Under the pieces are notes generated by a model. That model made no database searches. It was not told where the DNA came from and saw only the letters and a program-made list of their open reading frames with translations. A program made the translations under genes and the position numbers. DNA of 64,000 nt. Source: Eubacterium sp. 1001713B170207_170306_E7 (GTDB lineage Bacteria; Bacillota; Clostridia; Eubacteriales; Eubacteriaceae). Where the stretch lies: NCBI RefSeq assembly GCF_015547515.1, contig NZ_JADMVE010000001.1:434406-498405 (forward strand), given 5' to 3'. This document shows positions 48,808 through 57,056 of the stretch, piece after piece; positions within the stretch are counted from its first letter, which is position 1; the number at the start of each line of letters is the position of its first letter.

Positions 48808-50232
48808 ATGAGTTTTTCTGAAATTATTGCCGTGGTCAATGACTTTGTATGGGGACAATACATGCTTGTGCTGCTGGTGGGTACAGGTGTCTTTTTGACC
48901 ATACGGCTGAAGTTTTTGCCGTGGCGGAATCTGGGGTACGCGCTGAGATCGGTGTTTACCCGGCCGCCTAAGGATGAAAATGCTGAGGAGCACAGCGGGG
49001 ATATCTCGCCGTTTCAGTCTCTGATGACAGCCCTGGCCGCGACCATCGGTACCGGTAACATTGTCGGCGTTGCCACAGCCATGGTGCTGGGCGGTCCTGG
49101 GGCGCTGGTATGGATGTGGATCAGCGCGCTGTTTGGGCTTTCCACTAAATATGGCGAGAGCGTTCTGGCGGTCAAATACCGTGAGACCAACTCGTCGGGC
49201 GAGATGGCCGGCGGGCCGATGTATGCCATGAAAAAGGGCTTTAAAATCAAATGGCTGGGAAGTCTGCTGGCGTTCTTATTTTCACTTTTTGCGGTTATCG
49301 CGTCCTTTGGTATCGGTAACCTGACGCAGGCGAACTCCATTTCCGATGCAGTGAAAAATACCTTTGGGGTACCCACCTGGGTGACTGGTGTTATCCTGAC
49401 TGTTTTGGCGTTGATCGTCCTTCTGGGCGGTATCAAAAGCATTGGCCGTGTCTGTGGTTTTATCGTTCCGATTATGGCAGTGTTCTACTTTGTGGCTGGA
49501 ATTATTGTAATTATCATTAATTTTAACAATGTCCCGGCGGGAGTTGTTGAGATCTTCCGCATGGCCTTTTCACCCGAAGCAGTTGCCGGCGGTGTGGGCG
49601 GTTCGATCATTGCGAGTATGCTTTCGGCCATGCGCTGGGGCGTTGCCCGCGGGGTATTCTCAAATGAAGCGGGTCTCGGTTCTGCCCCGATCGCGGCGGC
49701 AGCGGCCAAGACAGACCACCCTTCAAGACAGGGCTACATTAACATGACCGGCACCTTTTTTGACACGCTGGTTGTCTGTACCATTACGGGCCTTGTAATC
49801 GCATCCTCCGGTGTTCTCGGAACCACCAATGCGGCGGGCGAGATCTATACCGGAGCAAATCTGACCATCCGGGCCTTTGAGTCCGCCATTGGGCCGGTCG
49901 GGGCTCTGATTGTCACCATCGGGATTATGCTTTTTGCTTTCTCGACCATACTGGGCTGGGAATACTATGGCGAAAAGTCGCTGGAATATCTGATTCCGTC
50001 GACTGTGGCGGTTAAAATCTACCGGTTTGTCTTTTCCGTGGTCACATTTTTTGGCGCGACAACAGCGTTGCAGATTGTGTGGGACTTCTCAGACACCATG
50101 AATGGGCTGATGGCGATTCCGAATCTTATCTGTCTGCTGGTGCTTAACAAGGTGATTGCGCAGGAATGCTTTGACTATCAGAAAACAATCCTGATTCCGG
50201 AGAAGGAAGCCAGACGGCTTAAAAAGAAATAG
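48808..50232 (+). CDS. Alanine/glycine:cation symporter (AlsT/AGCS family)
   Basis: A 474-residue sodium:alanine symporter with about eleven membrane helices. The family signatures are clear: QSLMTALAATIGTGNIVGVATA, MWISALFGLSTKYGESVLAVKYR, GGPMYAM, ARGVFSNEAGLGSAPIAAAAAKT and GTFFDTLVVCTITGL, plus FSTILGWEYYGEKSLEYL. It imports alanine or glycine with Na+. Ribosome site GGGAGGGAG precedes the ATG at 48808. Bounded by its own promoter and terminator. Confidence 0.95.
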   Translation: MSFSEIIAVVNDFVWGQYMLVLLVGTGVFLTIRLKFLPWRNLGYALRSVFTRPPKDENAEEHSGDISPFQSLMTALAATIGTGNIVGVATAMVLGGPGALVWMWISALFGLSTKYGESVLAVKYRETNSSGEMAGGPMYAMKKGFKIKWLGSLLAFLFSLFAVIASFGIGNLTQANSISDAVKNTFGVPTWVTGVILTVLALIVLLGGIKSIGRVCGFIVPIMAVFYFVAGIIVIIINFNNVPAGVVEIFRMAFSPEAVAGGVGGSIIASMLSAMRWGVARGVFSNEAGLGSAPIAAAAAKTDHPSRQGYINMTGTFFDTLVVCTITGLVIASSGVLGTTNAAGEIYTGANLTIRAFESAIGPVGALIVTIGIMLFAFSTILGWEYYGEKSLEYLIPSTVAVKIYRFVFSVVTFFGATTALQIVWDFSDTMNGLMAIPNLICLLVLNKVIAQECFDYQKTILIPEKEARRLKKK

Positions 50233-50239
50233 ACGCACC

Positions 50240-50279
50240 AAAAATCCCGCCGGTAACTCAGTTGCCGGCGGGATTTTTT
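50240..50279. terminator. Bidirectional terminator between the symporter and sortase genes
   Basis: AAAAATCCCGCCGG pairs with CCGGCGGGATTTTTT around a 10-nt loop. Confidence 0.92.
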
Positions 50280-50281
50280 AT

Positions 50282-51025
50282 TTATCTGATTTTTCTGGCG
50301 GTGATGACCAGCCGGCCGTCATCCATGTCAAATACACAGGTGGAGAGGGTCAGGATTTCATCGTCAGGCTCAAGAACCACGTCGGTTTTATAGAGGCTCC
50401 GTTCCTGGATGCGCTGGAAATAAGAAAGAAAATCTGCTTCGTCTGCGAAATCTGGCCGCCGGTAGTCGTAATCGGCTTCTGTTTTATAAACCGAGAAGAT
50501 TTCCCACTTTCCCGGGTCGCCGACACGGTCGTATTCGACAGTCTGGTGTGTGTTGAAAAAGCCCTCGTCCAGATAATTGTGGAGGTCTCCAAAGGTGGAG
50601 GATTTTTGTATGTTATGGCTGTGTCCGTATAAGACGCTGTTCTGGGCCTTTGGCGTACGGTTGAAATTATAGGTGTAATCCAGGAAAACAGCGCCCCATT
50701 GGGATTCCTCACCCTCAAAGGTGGTGTATAAATACCGGTCATTATTATCGGTCTGGACCACCGGATAATCAATCGAGGTGCCTTCTATCTTTATCCAGCC
50801 CACAGTATCCGGGTTAACGGCCTTTAAGGCGTCGAAATCAATTCCGGTGTCCTCGGCGGTTGGCTGGGCCATGCTTGCCACCTCTTCCTTTTTCAGGGAA
50901 TTCCGGATATAGGGCAGGCTATAGCAGATTAAACCGGCCAGTGAGGCGATAATGACGATTACGCAGAGGCTGTTGATGATCCGGTTATGTGTCTTTTCAT
51001 TTTTGTTCTTTGGTTTTTGGCTCAT
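50282..51025 (-). CDS. srtB: Class B sortase
   Basis: A 247-residue membrane transpeptidase that anchors surface proteins to the cell wall. N-terminal membrane helix (about 18-42), then a sortase B domain: TVGWIKIEGTSIDYPVVQTDNNDRYL, GAVFLDY, catalytic His in YGHSHN, catalytic Cys in LTLSTCVFD and Arg in RLVITARKI. No substrate with a sorting signal is encoded in the window. The start at 51025 follows AAAGGA; an upstream TTG in frame is unlikely. The gene symbol is by class only. Confidence 0.9.
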   Translation of the reverse strand: MSQKPKNKNEKTHNRIINSLCVIVIIASLAGLICYSLPYIRNSLKKEEVASMAQPTAEDTGIDFDALKAVNPDTVGWIKIEGTSIDYPVVQTDNNDRYLYTTFEGEESQWGAVFLDYTYNFNRTPKAQNSVLYGHSHNIQKSSTFGDLHNYLDEGFFNTHQTVEYDRVGDPGKWEIFSVYKTEADYDYRRPDFADEADFLSYFQRIQERSLYKTDVVLEPDDEILTLSTCVFDMDDGRLVITARKIR

Positions 51026-51124
51026 TACGGTTTCCTTTGTCAAAAATAATAACGGCTTTATTTTAGCATAATTAGCTTAAAAAGAAAGACCCTGTTTTTT
51101 AAAAGAAAAAAATTTTATTTGTGA

Positions 51125-51154
51125 TTGACAAGGACTTTGGGCATGTGTTATGAT
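51125..51154 (+). promoter_or_regulatory. Promoter of the rplU-prp-rpmA operon
   Basis: TTGACA (51125-51130), 18-nt spacer, TATGAT (51149-51154) with TG upstream (51146-51147). Confidence 0.75.
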
Positions 51155-51159
51155 TAACG

Positions 51160-51238
51160 AGTTATGAAGCCGCACATGTAAGGTTATAAGTCAGAAATGC
51201 ACCTTTCGTGGCGAGACTGGTATGAGGAGGTGTTTTTA
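51160..51238 (+). promoter_or_regulatory. Ribosomal protein L21 leader
   Basis: The 80-nt leader with AGCCGCACATGTAAGG...GTCAGAAATGCACCTTTCGTGGCGAGACTGG directly before rplU has the position and appearance of the L21 leader known in Firmicutes, an RNA structure thought to bind L21 and give autogenous control. Assignment is by context and partial similarity. Confidence 0.6.
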
Positions 51239-51240
51239 TT

Positions 51241-51555
51241 ATGTACGCAATCATTAAAACAGGTGGTAAGCAGTACCGCGTTCAGCAGGACGACGTAATC
51301 GAAATTGAAAAACTCAATCTTGAAGACGGCGCGAAAGAAGTTTCTTTCAGCGATGTTTTAGCAGTGAACAAAGACGGTGAATTAACCGTTGGTACTCCGG
51401 TTGTTGAAAATGCAGTGGTTAAAGGCGAAGTTTTAGAAGTTGCTAAATCTTCAAAGGTAATTATCTATAAATACAAATCTAAAAAAGATTACCGTAAAAA
51501 ACAGGGCCACAGACAGCCGTTTATGAAAGTTAAAATTACAGCAATCGAAGCGTAA
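51241..51555 (+). CDS. rplU: 50S ribosomal protein L21
   Basis: A 104-residue protein of the large ribosomal subunit that binds 23S rRNA. It matches L21 from YAIIKTGGKQYRVQ through SKKDYRKKQGHRQPFMKVKI. GAGGAGG precedes the ATG by 8-9 nt. It is the first gene of the standard rplU-prp-rpmA cluster; its stop shares one base with the prp start. Confidence 0.98.
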   Translation: MYAIIKTGGKQYRVQQDDVIEIEKLNLEDGAKEVSFSDVLAVNKDGELTVGTPVVENAVVKGEVLEVAKSSKVIIYKYKSKKDYRKKQGHRQPFMKVKITAIEA

Positions 51556-51881
51556 TGATTACAGTAACTTTTGAAAGAGACCGTGATACGATACGAAAAG
51601 TAGAGGTATCCGGACATGGAGAATATGCGGATTCGGGCGAGGATATTGTATGCGCAGGGGTCTCGATCTTAACCATCAGCATATTGAATGGCTTGAGTGA
51701 GATCGTCGGTTTAAAAGACTTAAACCGCCAGGTGGATGAAGGCTATACGTCCTTTGAAATCCCCGAGATCAAAGACCCGGTGCAAAAAATTCAGGCAGAT
51801 GCCTTGATGGATACGTTCCATCTGGGGCTGTGTGCCACAGAAGCCGCTTACAGAGATTATGTTAAAATAATTGATAATTAA
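51555..51881 (+). CDS. prp: Ribosomal-processing cysteine protease Prp
   Basis: Prp removes the N-terminal extension of L27, an essential maturation step in Firmicutes that carry such an extension. The 108-residue protein has the catalytic His in SGHGEYADSGEDIVCAGVS (H21) and Cys (C33). It lies between rplU and rpmA. The L27 in this operon has the matching cleavage site, so the pair is coherent. Confidence 0.95.
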   Translation: MITVTFERDRDTIRKVEVSGHGEYADSGEDIVCAGVSILTISILNGLSEIVGLKDLNRQVDEGYTSFEIPEIKDPVQKIQADALMDTFHLGLCATEAAYRDYVKIIDN

Positions 51882-51896
51882 CAGGAGGTGAAAATA

Positions 51897-52184
51897 ATGA
51901 TTAAAATGAACCTTCAACTGTTTGCCCACAAAAAAGGGGTAGGTAGTTCTAGAAACGGTCGTGACAGTGAATCCAAACGTCTAGGCGTTAAAAGAGGAGA
52001 CGGTCAGTTCGTATTGGCTGGTAACATTTTAGTAAGACAGAGAGGAACTCATATTCATCCCGGCAAGAACGTAGGCCGCGGTGGCGATGATACTTTATTT
52101 GCGATGTGTGACGGTGTCGTAACTTTCGAACGTAAAGGCAAAGACAAGAAACAGGTCAGCATTTATCCTCGAGAAGCAATGTAG
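51897..52184 (+). CDS. rpmA: 50S ribosomal protein L27 with cleavable N-terminal extension
   Basis: A 95-residue L27, whose N-terminus reaches the peptidyl-transferase centre. It begins [18 protein letters not shown]: the first nine residues are the extension cut by Prp after Phe9, leaving [37 protein letters not shown] and [12 protein letters not shown] are conserved. ATG 51897 follows AGGAGGTG; the GTG at 51888 lies in the ribosome site. Confidence 0.97.
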   Translation: MIKMNLQLFAHKKGVGSSRNGRDSESKRLGVKRGDGQFVLAGNILVRQRGTHIHPGKNVGRGGDDTLFAMCDGVVTFERKGKDKKQVSIYPREAM

Positions 52185-52213
52185 TTCTATTAGGACGACA
52201 GTCGAATAATATC

Positions 52214-52253
52214 AAAAACCTCTTATTGTAATTTTATGATAAGAGGTTTTTCT
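52214..52253 (+). terminator. Terminator after rpmA
   Basis: AAAAACCTCTTAT (52214-52226) / ATAAGAGGTTTTT (52239-52251) with a 12-nt loop. Confidence 0.92.
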
Positions 52254-52292
52254 TATATGTGGGTATATAAACATTGGAAATGAGGTGCTATA

Positions 52293-53573
52293 ATGTTTGT
52301 TGATCAAGCGCAGATATATGTAACCGCTGGAAACGGCGGACATGGCGGAATGAGCTTCCGCCGTGAGAAATACGTGCCAAACGGCGGGCCTGACGGCGGC
52401 AATGGAGGCCGAGGCGGCAATGTGATCGTTCAGGCCGATAATGGACTGAGAACGCTGCTGGCTTTTAAATATCGTAAAAAATACAAGGCAGAGAGCGGCG
52501 GCAATGGAACCGGGGGCCGCTCGACCGGTAAATCCGGTGAGGACCTGCTTATCAAGGTACCGGTGGGCACAGTGATCAAGGATAAAACAACAGGCCGGAT
52601 ACTCTGTGACCTGAGCGAGGACGGCGAATCCTGTATCGTAGCCCAGGGCGGCCGGGGCGGCCTCGGGAACATGAATTTCTCGACAGCCACCCGACAGGCT
52701 CCGAGGTTTGCCCAGGGCGGCGTAAAGGGCCAGGAAAGAACACTGGTGCTGGAATTAAAGCTTTTGGCAGACGTTGGCCTGCTGGGGTTCCCGAATGTTG
52801 GAAAGTCAACCTTTCTTTCCATGGTAACGGCAGCCAAGCCTAAGATTGCGAATTATCATTTCACAACCATCGTGCCAAACCTTGGCGTGGCAGCATGGAA
52901 GGATTACGACCCCTTTGTCATCGCGGATATTCCCGGGATTATCGAGGGCGCTCACGAGGGCACCGGTCTGGGAATCCAGTTTTTACGCCATGTTGAGCGG
53001 ACAAAGCTTCTGATCCATATGCTGGACGCCTCTGGCAGTGAGGGACGGGATCCTCTGGCAGATTTTAAAGCCATCAATGAGGAATTAAAAGAATACAATG
53101 AACGTCTGGCCCAGAGAATGCAGGTAGTAGCCCTGAACAAGGTGGACCTGATCTCTGATCCAGAGGAGCTGGAGCTTCTGGTGTCGGAATTTGAAGCGAT
53201 GGGCTACGAGGTGTTCCCCATATCCGCAGCGACAGGAAAGGGCATTGACGCCCTGTTGAGCCGCGTGATTCAGCTGCTGGATGAAATCGGCGAGGTTGAG
53301 CCGATCTTTGAGGTGGAAGCCGACGAGGACGTGGTATACAAGGCTGATTTCGACGAAGAGCCCTTTACCGTTCATAAGGAAGGCGAGGTCTACGTGGTGG
53401 AAGGGGACTTTGAACGTCTGATCAATTCGGTCAACTTTGAGGACTTTGACTCCATCGGTTATTTCCAGAAAGTGCTCAAGGACAAGGGCATATTCAAAAA
53501 ACTTGAGGAGATGGGCATTCAGGACGAAGAGGTCGTCAGGCTTCAGGACATTGAATTTGAATATTTTAAATAA
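52293..53573 (+). CDS. obgE: GTPase ObgE/CgtA
   Basis: An essential GTPase in 50S assembly and stress control. The 426-residue protein has the glycine-rich Obg fold (VTAGNGGHGGMSFRREKYVPNGGPDGG in part), G domain with Walker A LLGFPNVGKST, NYHFTTIVPNLGV, DIPGIIEGAHEG and NKVD, and a C-terminal OCT domain (about 345-426). Ribosome site GAGGTG before the ATG. It opens the ribosome assembly/NAD block obgE-yhbY-nadD-yqeK-rsfS. Confidence 0.97.
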   Translation: MFVDQAQIYVTAGNGGHGGMSFRREKYVPNGGPDGGNGGRGGNVIVQADNGLRTLLAFKYRKKYKAESGGNGTGGRSTGKSGEDLLIKVPVGTVIKDKTTGRILCDLSEDGESCIVAQGGRGGLGNMNFSTATRQAPRFAQGGVKGQERTLVLELKLLADVGLLGFPNVGKSTFLSMVTAAKPKIANYHFTTIVPNLGVAAWKDYDPFVIADIPGIIEGAHEGTGLGIQFLRHVERTKLLIHMLDASGSEGRDPLADFKAINEELKEYNERLAQRMQVVALNKVDLISDPEELELLVSEFEAMGYEVFPISAATGKGIDALLSRVIQLLDEIGEVEPIFEVEADEDVVYKADFDEEPFTVHKEGEVYVVEGDFERLINSVNFEDFDSIGYFQKVLKDKGIFKKLEEMGIQDEEVVRLQDIEFEYFK

Positions 53574-53587
53574 AACTGAGCAAGATA

Positions 53588-53596
53588 TGCTATAAT
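53588..53596 (+). promoter_or_regulatory. Extended -10 promoter before yhbY
   Basis: TGCTATAAT with TATAAT at 53591-53596, in the 37-nt gap after obgE. Confidence 0.55.
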
Positions 53597-53610
53597 AGAA
53601 AGAGAGAAAA

Positions 53611-53940
53611 ATGCTAACAAGTAAACAGAGAAGCTATTTGAGAAAGCTTGCCATGGATATCCCCGATATTATTTTTATCGGTAAGGACGGGATTACGCCA
53701 GAGGTGATCCAGCAGACAAAGGACGCCATTGTGGCCAGAGAGCTGATAAAGGGAAAAATCCAGCAGAATTCCATGGAAGAGGTCGAGGACGCAGCCCGGA
53801 CACTGGCCGGAGCGGCAAAGGCAGAGGTGGTCTGCACCATCGGCAACAAATTCATATTGTATAAAAAGAATCTTTTGAAAACAAAAATAGAAGTGCCGTC
53901 CAAAAATTCAAAGACACTGAAGAAGAAAAATAAACGGTAG
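53611..53940 (+). CDS. yhbY: YhbY-family RNA-binding CRM protein
   Basis: A 109-residue CRM-domain protein that binds pre-50S particles. It starts MLTSKQRSYLRKLAMDI and carries the family GKDGITPEVIQQ, the GxxG RNA loop region and VVCTIGNKFILYKKN; a basic C-terminal tail (KNSKTLKKKNKR) follows. It has its own promoter and continues into nadD after 17 nt. Confidence 0.93.
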   Translation: MLTSKQRSYLRKLAMDIPDIIFIGKDGITPEVIQQTKDAIVARELIKGKIQQNSMEEVEDAARTLAGAAKAEVVCTIGNKFILYKKNLLKTKIEVPSKNSKTLKKKNKR

Positions 53941-53957
53941 CTTTTAAAGAGGTAAGT

Positions 53958-54587
53958 ATGGAAAAAATAGGCTTATTAGGCGGGAGCTTTAACCCGATTC
54001 ATACCGGGCACCTTTTGCTGGCAGAGTCGGCCAGAGACCAGTATGGTCTGGATAAGGTGCTGTTTATCCCCGCCGGCAACAATCCTTTTAAGGAGATGGA
54101 CAAGGAGATCGACCGCAGGCACCGCCTGAAAATGGTAGAGCTTGCGACCCAGTCCAACCCTTACTTTGAGGTGCTGTCCATTGAGATCGACCGGCCGGGA
54201 ATGACCTATACGGTCGATACAATCGAGCAGATCAAACGAACCTATCCGGACAGTGAGTTTTATTTTATCACCGGCGCGGATATCATGTTTGAAATCACGC
54301 TTTGGAAGGGCGCGCCAGAGCTTCTGGCAGCGGTTAATTTCATCACGACCTTCAGGCCGGGCTATTCCCACAACAAGCTGGACGCGCGGATTGAGGAGCT
54401 TCAGGAAATTTACGGCGCCAGAATTTACAAACTATTTACCTCGGAAATGGACATCGCTTCCTCGGATATTCGGGGAAGAGTGAAGAACGGTTATTCCATT
54501 AAATACCTTCTGCCGGAAACGGTGGAGCAGTATATTGGTGAAAACCGGCTTTATTTAGCAGAACAGCACCTGGGAGATGCAGAATGA
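53958..54587 (+). CDS. nadD: Nicotinate-nucleotide adenylyltransferase
   Basis: NadD forms nicotinic acid adenine dinucleotide from NaMN and ATP in NAD synthesis. The 209-residue protein has the GGSFNPIHTGHL motif with the HxGH-type active site, FIPAGNNPFK, YFITGADIMFEI and the SSDIRGRVKNGYSIKYLLP end containing the ISSTxIR-like motif. It overlaps yqeK by 4 nt. Confidence 0.97.
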   Translation: MEKIGLLGGSFNPIHTGHLLLAESARDQYGLDKVLFIPAGNNPFKEMDKEIDRRHRLKMVELATQSNPYFEVLSIEIDRPGMTYTVDTIEQIKRTYPDSEFYFITGADIMFEITLWKGAPELLAAVNFITTFRPGYSHNKLDARIEELQEIYGARIYKLFTSEMDIASSDIRGRVKNGYSIKYLLPETVEQYIGENRLYLAEQHLGDAE

Positions 54588-55174
54588 AATACGCGGAAAT
54601 TCAAAAGAAATTAAAAAAAGAACTGAAGCCCAAGCGCTACGAGCACACCTTGAATGTGGTCGATTCCGCCATGAAGCTGGCGGAAATCTACCCCTGCGAC
54701 GCCAACAAGGTGCAGTACGCAGCTCTGCTGCACGACTGCGCTAAAAACTACAGCGACGCGCAGCTGATGGAAACAGCCGAAAAGCATTATCTGAAGGTTG
54801 ATGAGATCACCAGGCGTGAGCCGCAGCTGCTGCATGGCCCGGTGGGCGCGCTGGTGGCGCGTACCGAATATGGCATTGAGGACAAGGAAGTGCTGGGCGC
54901 CATCAAATACCATACAACTGGTCGGAAAAACATGAACGTTCTCGAAAAAATTATCTATCTGGCTGATTTTATCGAGCCCGGGCGAAGCTATCCGGGAGTC
55001 GACAAGCTCAGAAAGCTGGCTTTTGAAGATCTGGACGACGCCATGATCCAGGCGCTGACGAATACCATCCGCTATATCAGCGGAATCGGCGGTTTGATTC
55101 ACGAAAGAACCGTCTCGGCACGCAACTATTTGATCCTTGAAAAAATGGATCGTGAAAAAAACCAAAAGGAGTGA
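54584..55174 (+). CDS. yqeK: YqeK-family HD phosphohydrolase (Ap4A hydrolase)
   Basis: A 196-residue HD-domain protein. YqeK members hydrolyse diadenosine tetraphosphate symmetrically. It has RYEHTLNV, the HD motif ALLHDCAKNYS, LLHGPVGALVART, AIKYHTTGRKNM and IIYLADFIEPGR, the metal ligands of the family. It sits between nadD and rsfS as usual and overlaps nadD (ATGA); its stop overlaps the putative start of rsfS. Confidence 0.94.
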   Translation: MKYAEIQKKLKKELKPKRYEHTLNVVDSAMKLAEIYPCDANKVQYAALLHDCAKNYSDAQLMETAEKHYLKVDEITRREPQLLHGPVGALVARTEYGIEDKEVLGAIKYHTTGRKNMNVLEKIIYLADFIEPGRSYPGVDKLRKLAFEDLDDAMIQALTNTIRYISGIGGLIHERTVSARNYLILEKMDREKNQKE

Positions 55175-55524
55175 TTGATATCGAACCAAAAGAATTTGCA
55201 GAAAAAGTAAAAGAGTGGATTGACGCTAAAAATGGCACAGACGTTGAAATCATTGATATTTCAGAGGTTTCAACCCTGGGCGATTATTTTGTCATTGCCA
55301 GCGGCAGCTCGGAGCGCCAGGTAAAGGCCATTGCCGATAATATCGAGTATGAGGCCGGGCAGCTTGGCATTACCCCGAAGAGCATCGAGGGTGAACGGGA
55401 AGCGCGCTGGATTTTACTGGACTATTATGACGTGATCATCCATATTTTCCACGCGGAGGAACGCCAGTTTTACAATCTGGAACGCCTCTGGAAAGACGGC
55501 ACACGACCATCTACCTTTGAATAA
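55171..55524 (+). CDS. rsfS: Ribosomal silencing factor RsfS
   Basis: RsfS binds L14 and blocks joining of the ribosomal subunits under starvation. The 117-residue protein has IDISEVSTLGDYFVIASGSSERQVKAIADNI, EGEREARWILLDYYDVIIHIFHAEERQFYNLERLW. The start is uncertain: the GTG at 55171 sits on the ribosome site AAGGAG (55166-55171) itself, while the in-frame ATC at 55180 is 8 nt from it; a rare AUC start is possible. I keep the GTG. Confidence 0.93.
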   Translation: MIDIEPKEFAEKVKEWIDAKNGTDVEIIDISEVSTLGDYFVIASGSSERQVKAIADNIEYEAGQLGITPKSIEGEREARWILLDYYDVIIHIFHAEERQFYNLERLWKDGTRPSTFE

Positions 55525-55549
55525 GCAAAGGGCCGGATATTTATCTGCC

Positions 55550-55790
55550 CCCTCAGATTGTCGAAGCGGTGGCGCAGCTTGAGACTGCGCCTTTTATCCA
55601 GATAAGCCAAAAGGTCCAGGCGCTGGGCAAATGGCTGGGAGTCGAGGCGCTTTACCGGCGCTGCCGGACACTGGAGGGATATAGAAACCATTTTAGTAAA
55701 GAAGCTGCAGGCGCGCGGTCAATGCCCGCAGAACACTTTTTTTTTCCTTAGGTAAAAAGCTTCGCTTCACGGCTTTTTACAATCTGAGGG
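55550..55790 (+). repeat. Dispersed intergenic element, copy E, long form with fold-back ends
   Basis: Core GACTGCGCCTTTTATCCAG at 55583 onward (to 55622), tail TTCCTTAGGTAAAAAGCTTCG at 55744-55764. GGCGCAG (55571-55577)/CTGCGCC (55585-55591) pair just before the core T run. Outer ends pair: CCCTCAGATTGT (55550-55561) with ACAATCTGAGGG (55779-55790), and CGAAGC (55562-55567) with GCTTCG (55759-55764). GGGCCGGATA occurs on both outer sides (55530 and 55788), suggesting insertion in or next to the terminator that follows. Accounts for most of spacer 55525-55908. Confidence 0.72.
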
Positions 55791-55818
55791 CCGGATACTT
55801 ATTCGGTCCTTTTTTCTT
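55789..55818 (+). terminator. Terminator downstream of rsfS
   Basis: GGCCG...CGGTCC arms around a short loop, followed by seven T with one C. Separated from rsfS by the inserted element. Confidence 0.65.
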
Positions 55819-55837
55819 TGTTTATGAGGCTGACCGC

Positions 55838-55866
55838 TTGCGATTATGCTTTTCCTATTGTATAAT
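55838..55866 (+). promoter_or_regulatory. Promoter of ychF
   Basis: TTGCGA (55838-55843), 17-nt spacer, TATAAT (55861-55866). Confidence 0.75.
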
Positions 55867-55908
55867 TATAAAGTTAACGAACACCGAATTGTAAAGAGAG
55901 GTATACAG

Positions 55909-56994
55909 ATGAAAATTGGAATTGTCGGATTACCAAACGTCGGTAAAAGTACAATTTTTAATGCGATAACAAAAGCTGGCGCAGAATCCGCCAACTATCC
56001 CTTTTGTACCATCGACCCGAATGTGGGCGTGGTGACCGTACCGGATGAGCGTCTGGAAGTGCTTGAAAAGATGTATCAGTCCAAGCGGGTGGTGCCCACC
56101 ACCATTGAGTTTGTGGACATTGCCGGCCTGGTTAAGGGTGCAAGCAAGGGCGAGGGGCTGGGAAATAAGTTTTTGTCCCACATCCGTGAGGTCGACGCCA
56201 TCGCCCATGTGGTCCGCTGCTTTGAGGATGAGAATGTGGTTCACGTTGAGGGAAAGATCGACCCGCTGGACGATCTGGAGACCATCAATCTCGAGCTGAT
56301 TTTAGCCGACCTGGAAATGGTGGACCGCCGGGTTGAAAAAACAAGAAAAGCTGCCAAGAGCGACAAGGCCGAGAGGGCCAATCTTGAGCTTCTTGAAAAG
56401 CTGAAGGCCATTCTGGAGGCAGGCAAGATGCCGCTGGAAACCGATTTTTCAGAAGATGCATGGAGCTTTATTTCTGGCTTACAGCTGATTTCCACCAAAC
56501 CAGTCCTTTACATTGCCAATGTGTCTGAGGATGATCTGATTGAGGACAACGCCATGGTTAAGGCCCTGAAGGAAAAGGTCTCGGGTGACAACCGCGAGGT
56601 CATCAAGATTTCCGCGAAGATCGAGGAAGAGATCGCGGAGCTGGACGATGAGGAAAAGGCTTTGTTTTTGGAGGACCTTGGGCTTGAGGCTTCTGGCCTC
56701 GATCAGGTTATCCGCGCCGGTTACAAGCTGCTGGGGCTGATTACCTTCCTGACCGCAGGACCAGAGGAAACACGTGCCTGGACCATCAGGCGGGGCACAA
56801 AGGCGCCCCAGGCCGCGGGAAAGATCCACTCCGACATAGAGCGCGGCTTTATCCGTGCAGAGATCACAACCTATGAGCAGCTGGTGGAGGCCGGGTCAGA
56901 CGTGAAGGCCAAAGAACTTGGAATCACCCGGATCGAGGGTAAGGATTACATCATGCAGGATGGTGACGTAACGTTTTTCCGGTTTAATGTATAA
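55909..56994 (+). CDS. ychF: Redox-regulated ATPase YchF (OLA1)
   Basis: A universally conserved P-loop protein of the Obg family with ATPase preference that binds ribosomes and influences stress responses. The 361-residue protein starts [24 protein letters not shown], with [31 protein letters not shown], the non-canonical G4 region (ANVSEDDL) and the TGS domain ([31 protein letters not shown]). I start at ATG 55909 after AGAGG; the frame is open upstream to 55846 across the promoter. Confidence 0.96.
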   Translation: MKIGIVGLPNVGKSTIFNAITKAGAESANYPFCTIDPNVGVVTVPDERLEVLEKMYQSKRVVPTTIEFVDIAGLVKGASKGEGLGNKFLSHIREVDAIAHVVRCFEDENVVHVEGKIDPLDDLETINLELILADLEMVDRRVEKTRKAAKSDKAERANLELLEKLKAILEAGKMPLETDFSEDAWSFISGLQLISTKPVLYIANVSEDDLIEDNAMVKALKEKVSGDNREVIKISAKIEEEIAELDDEEKALFLEDLGLEASGLDQVIRAGYKLLGLITFLTAGPEETRAWTIRRGTKAPQAAGKIHSDIERGFIRAEITTYEQLVEAGSDVKAKELGITRIEGKDYIMQDGDVTFFRFNV

Positions 56995-57003
56995 TAAAAA
57001 TTG

Positions 57004-57037
57004 TCCCGAAACGTGGTGCAGCATGTTTCGGGATTTT
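57004..57037 (+). terminator. Terminator after ychF
   Basis: TCCCGAAAC (57004-57012) / GTTTCGGGA (57024-57032) then five T. Confidence 0.9.
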
Positions 57038-57056
57038 TCTGTAAAAGAGGAAGCAA

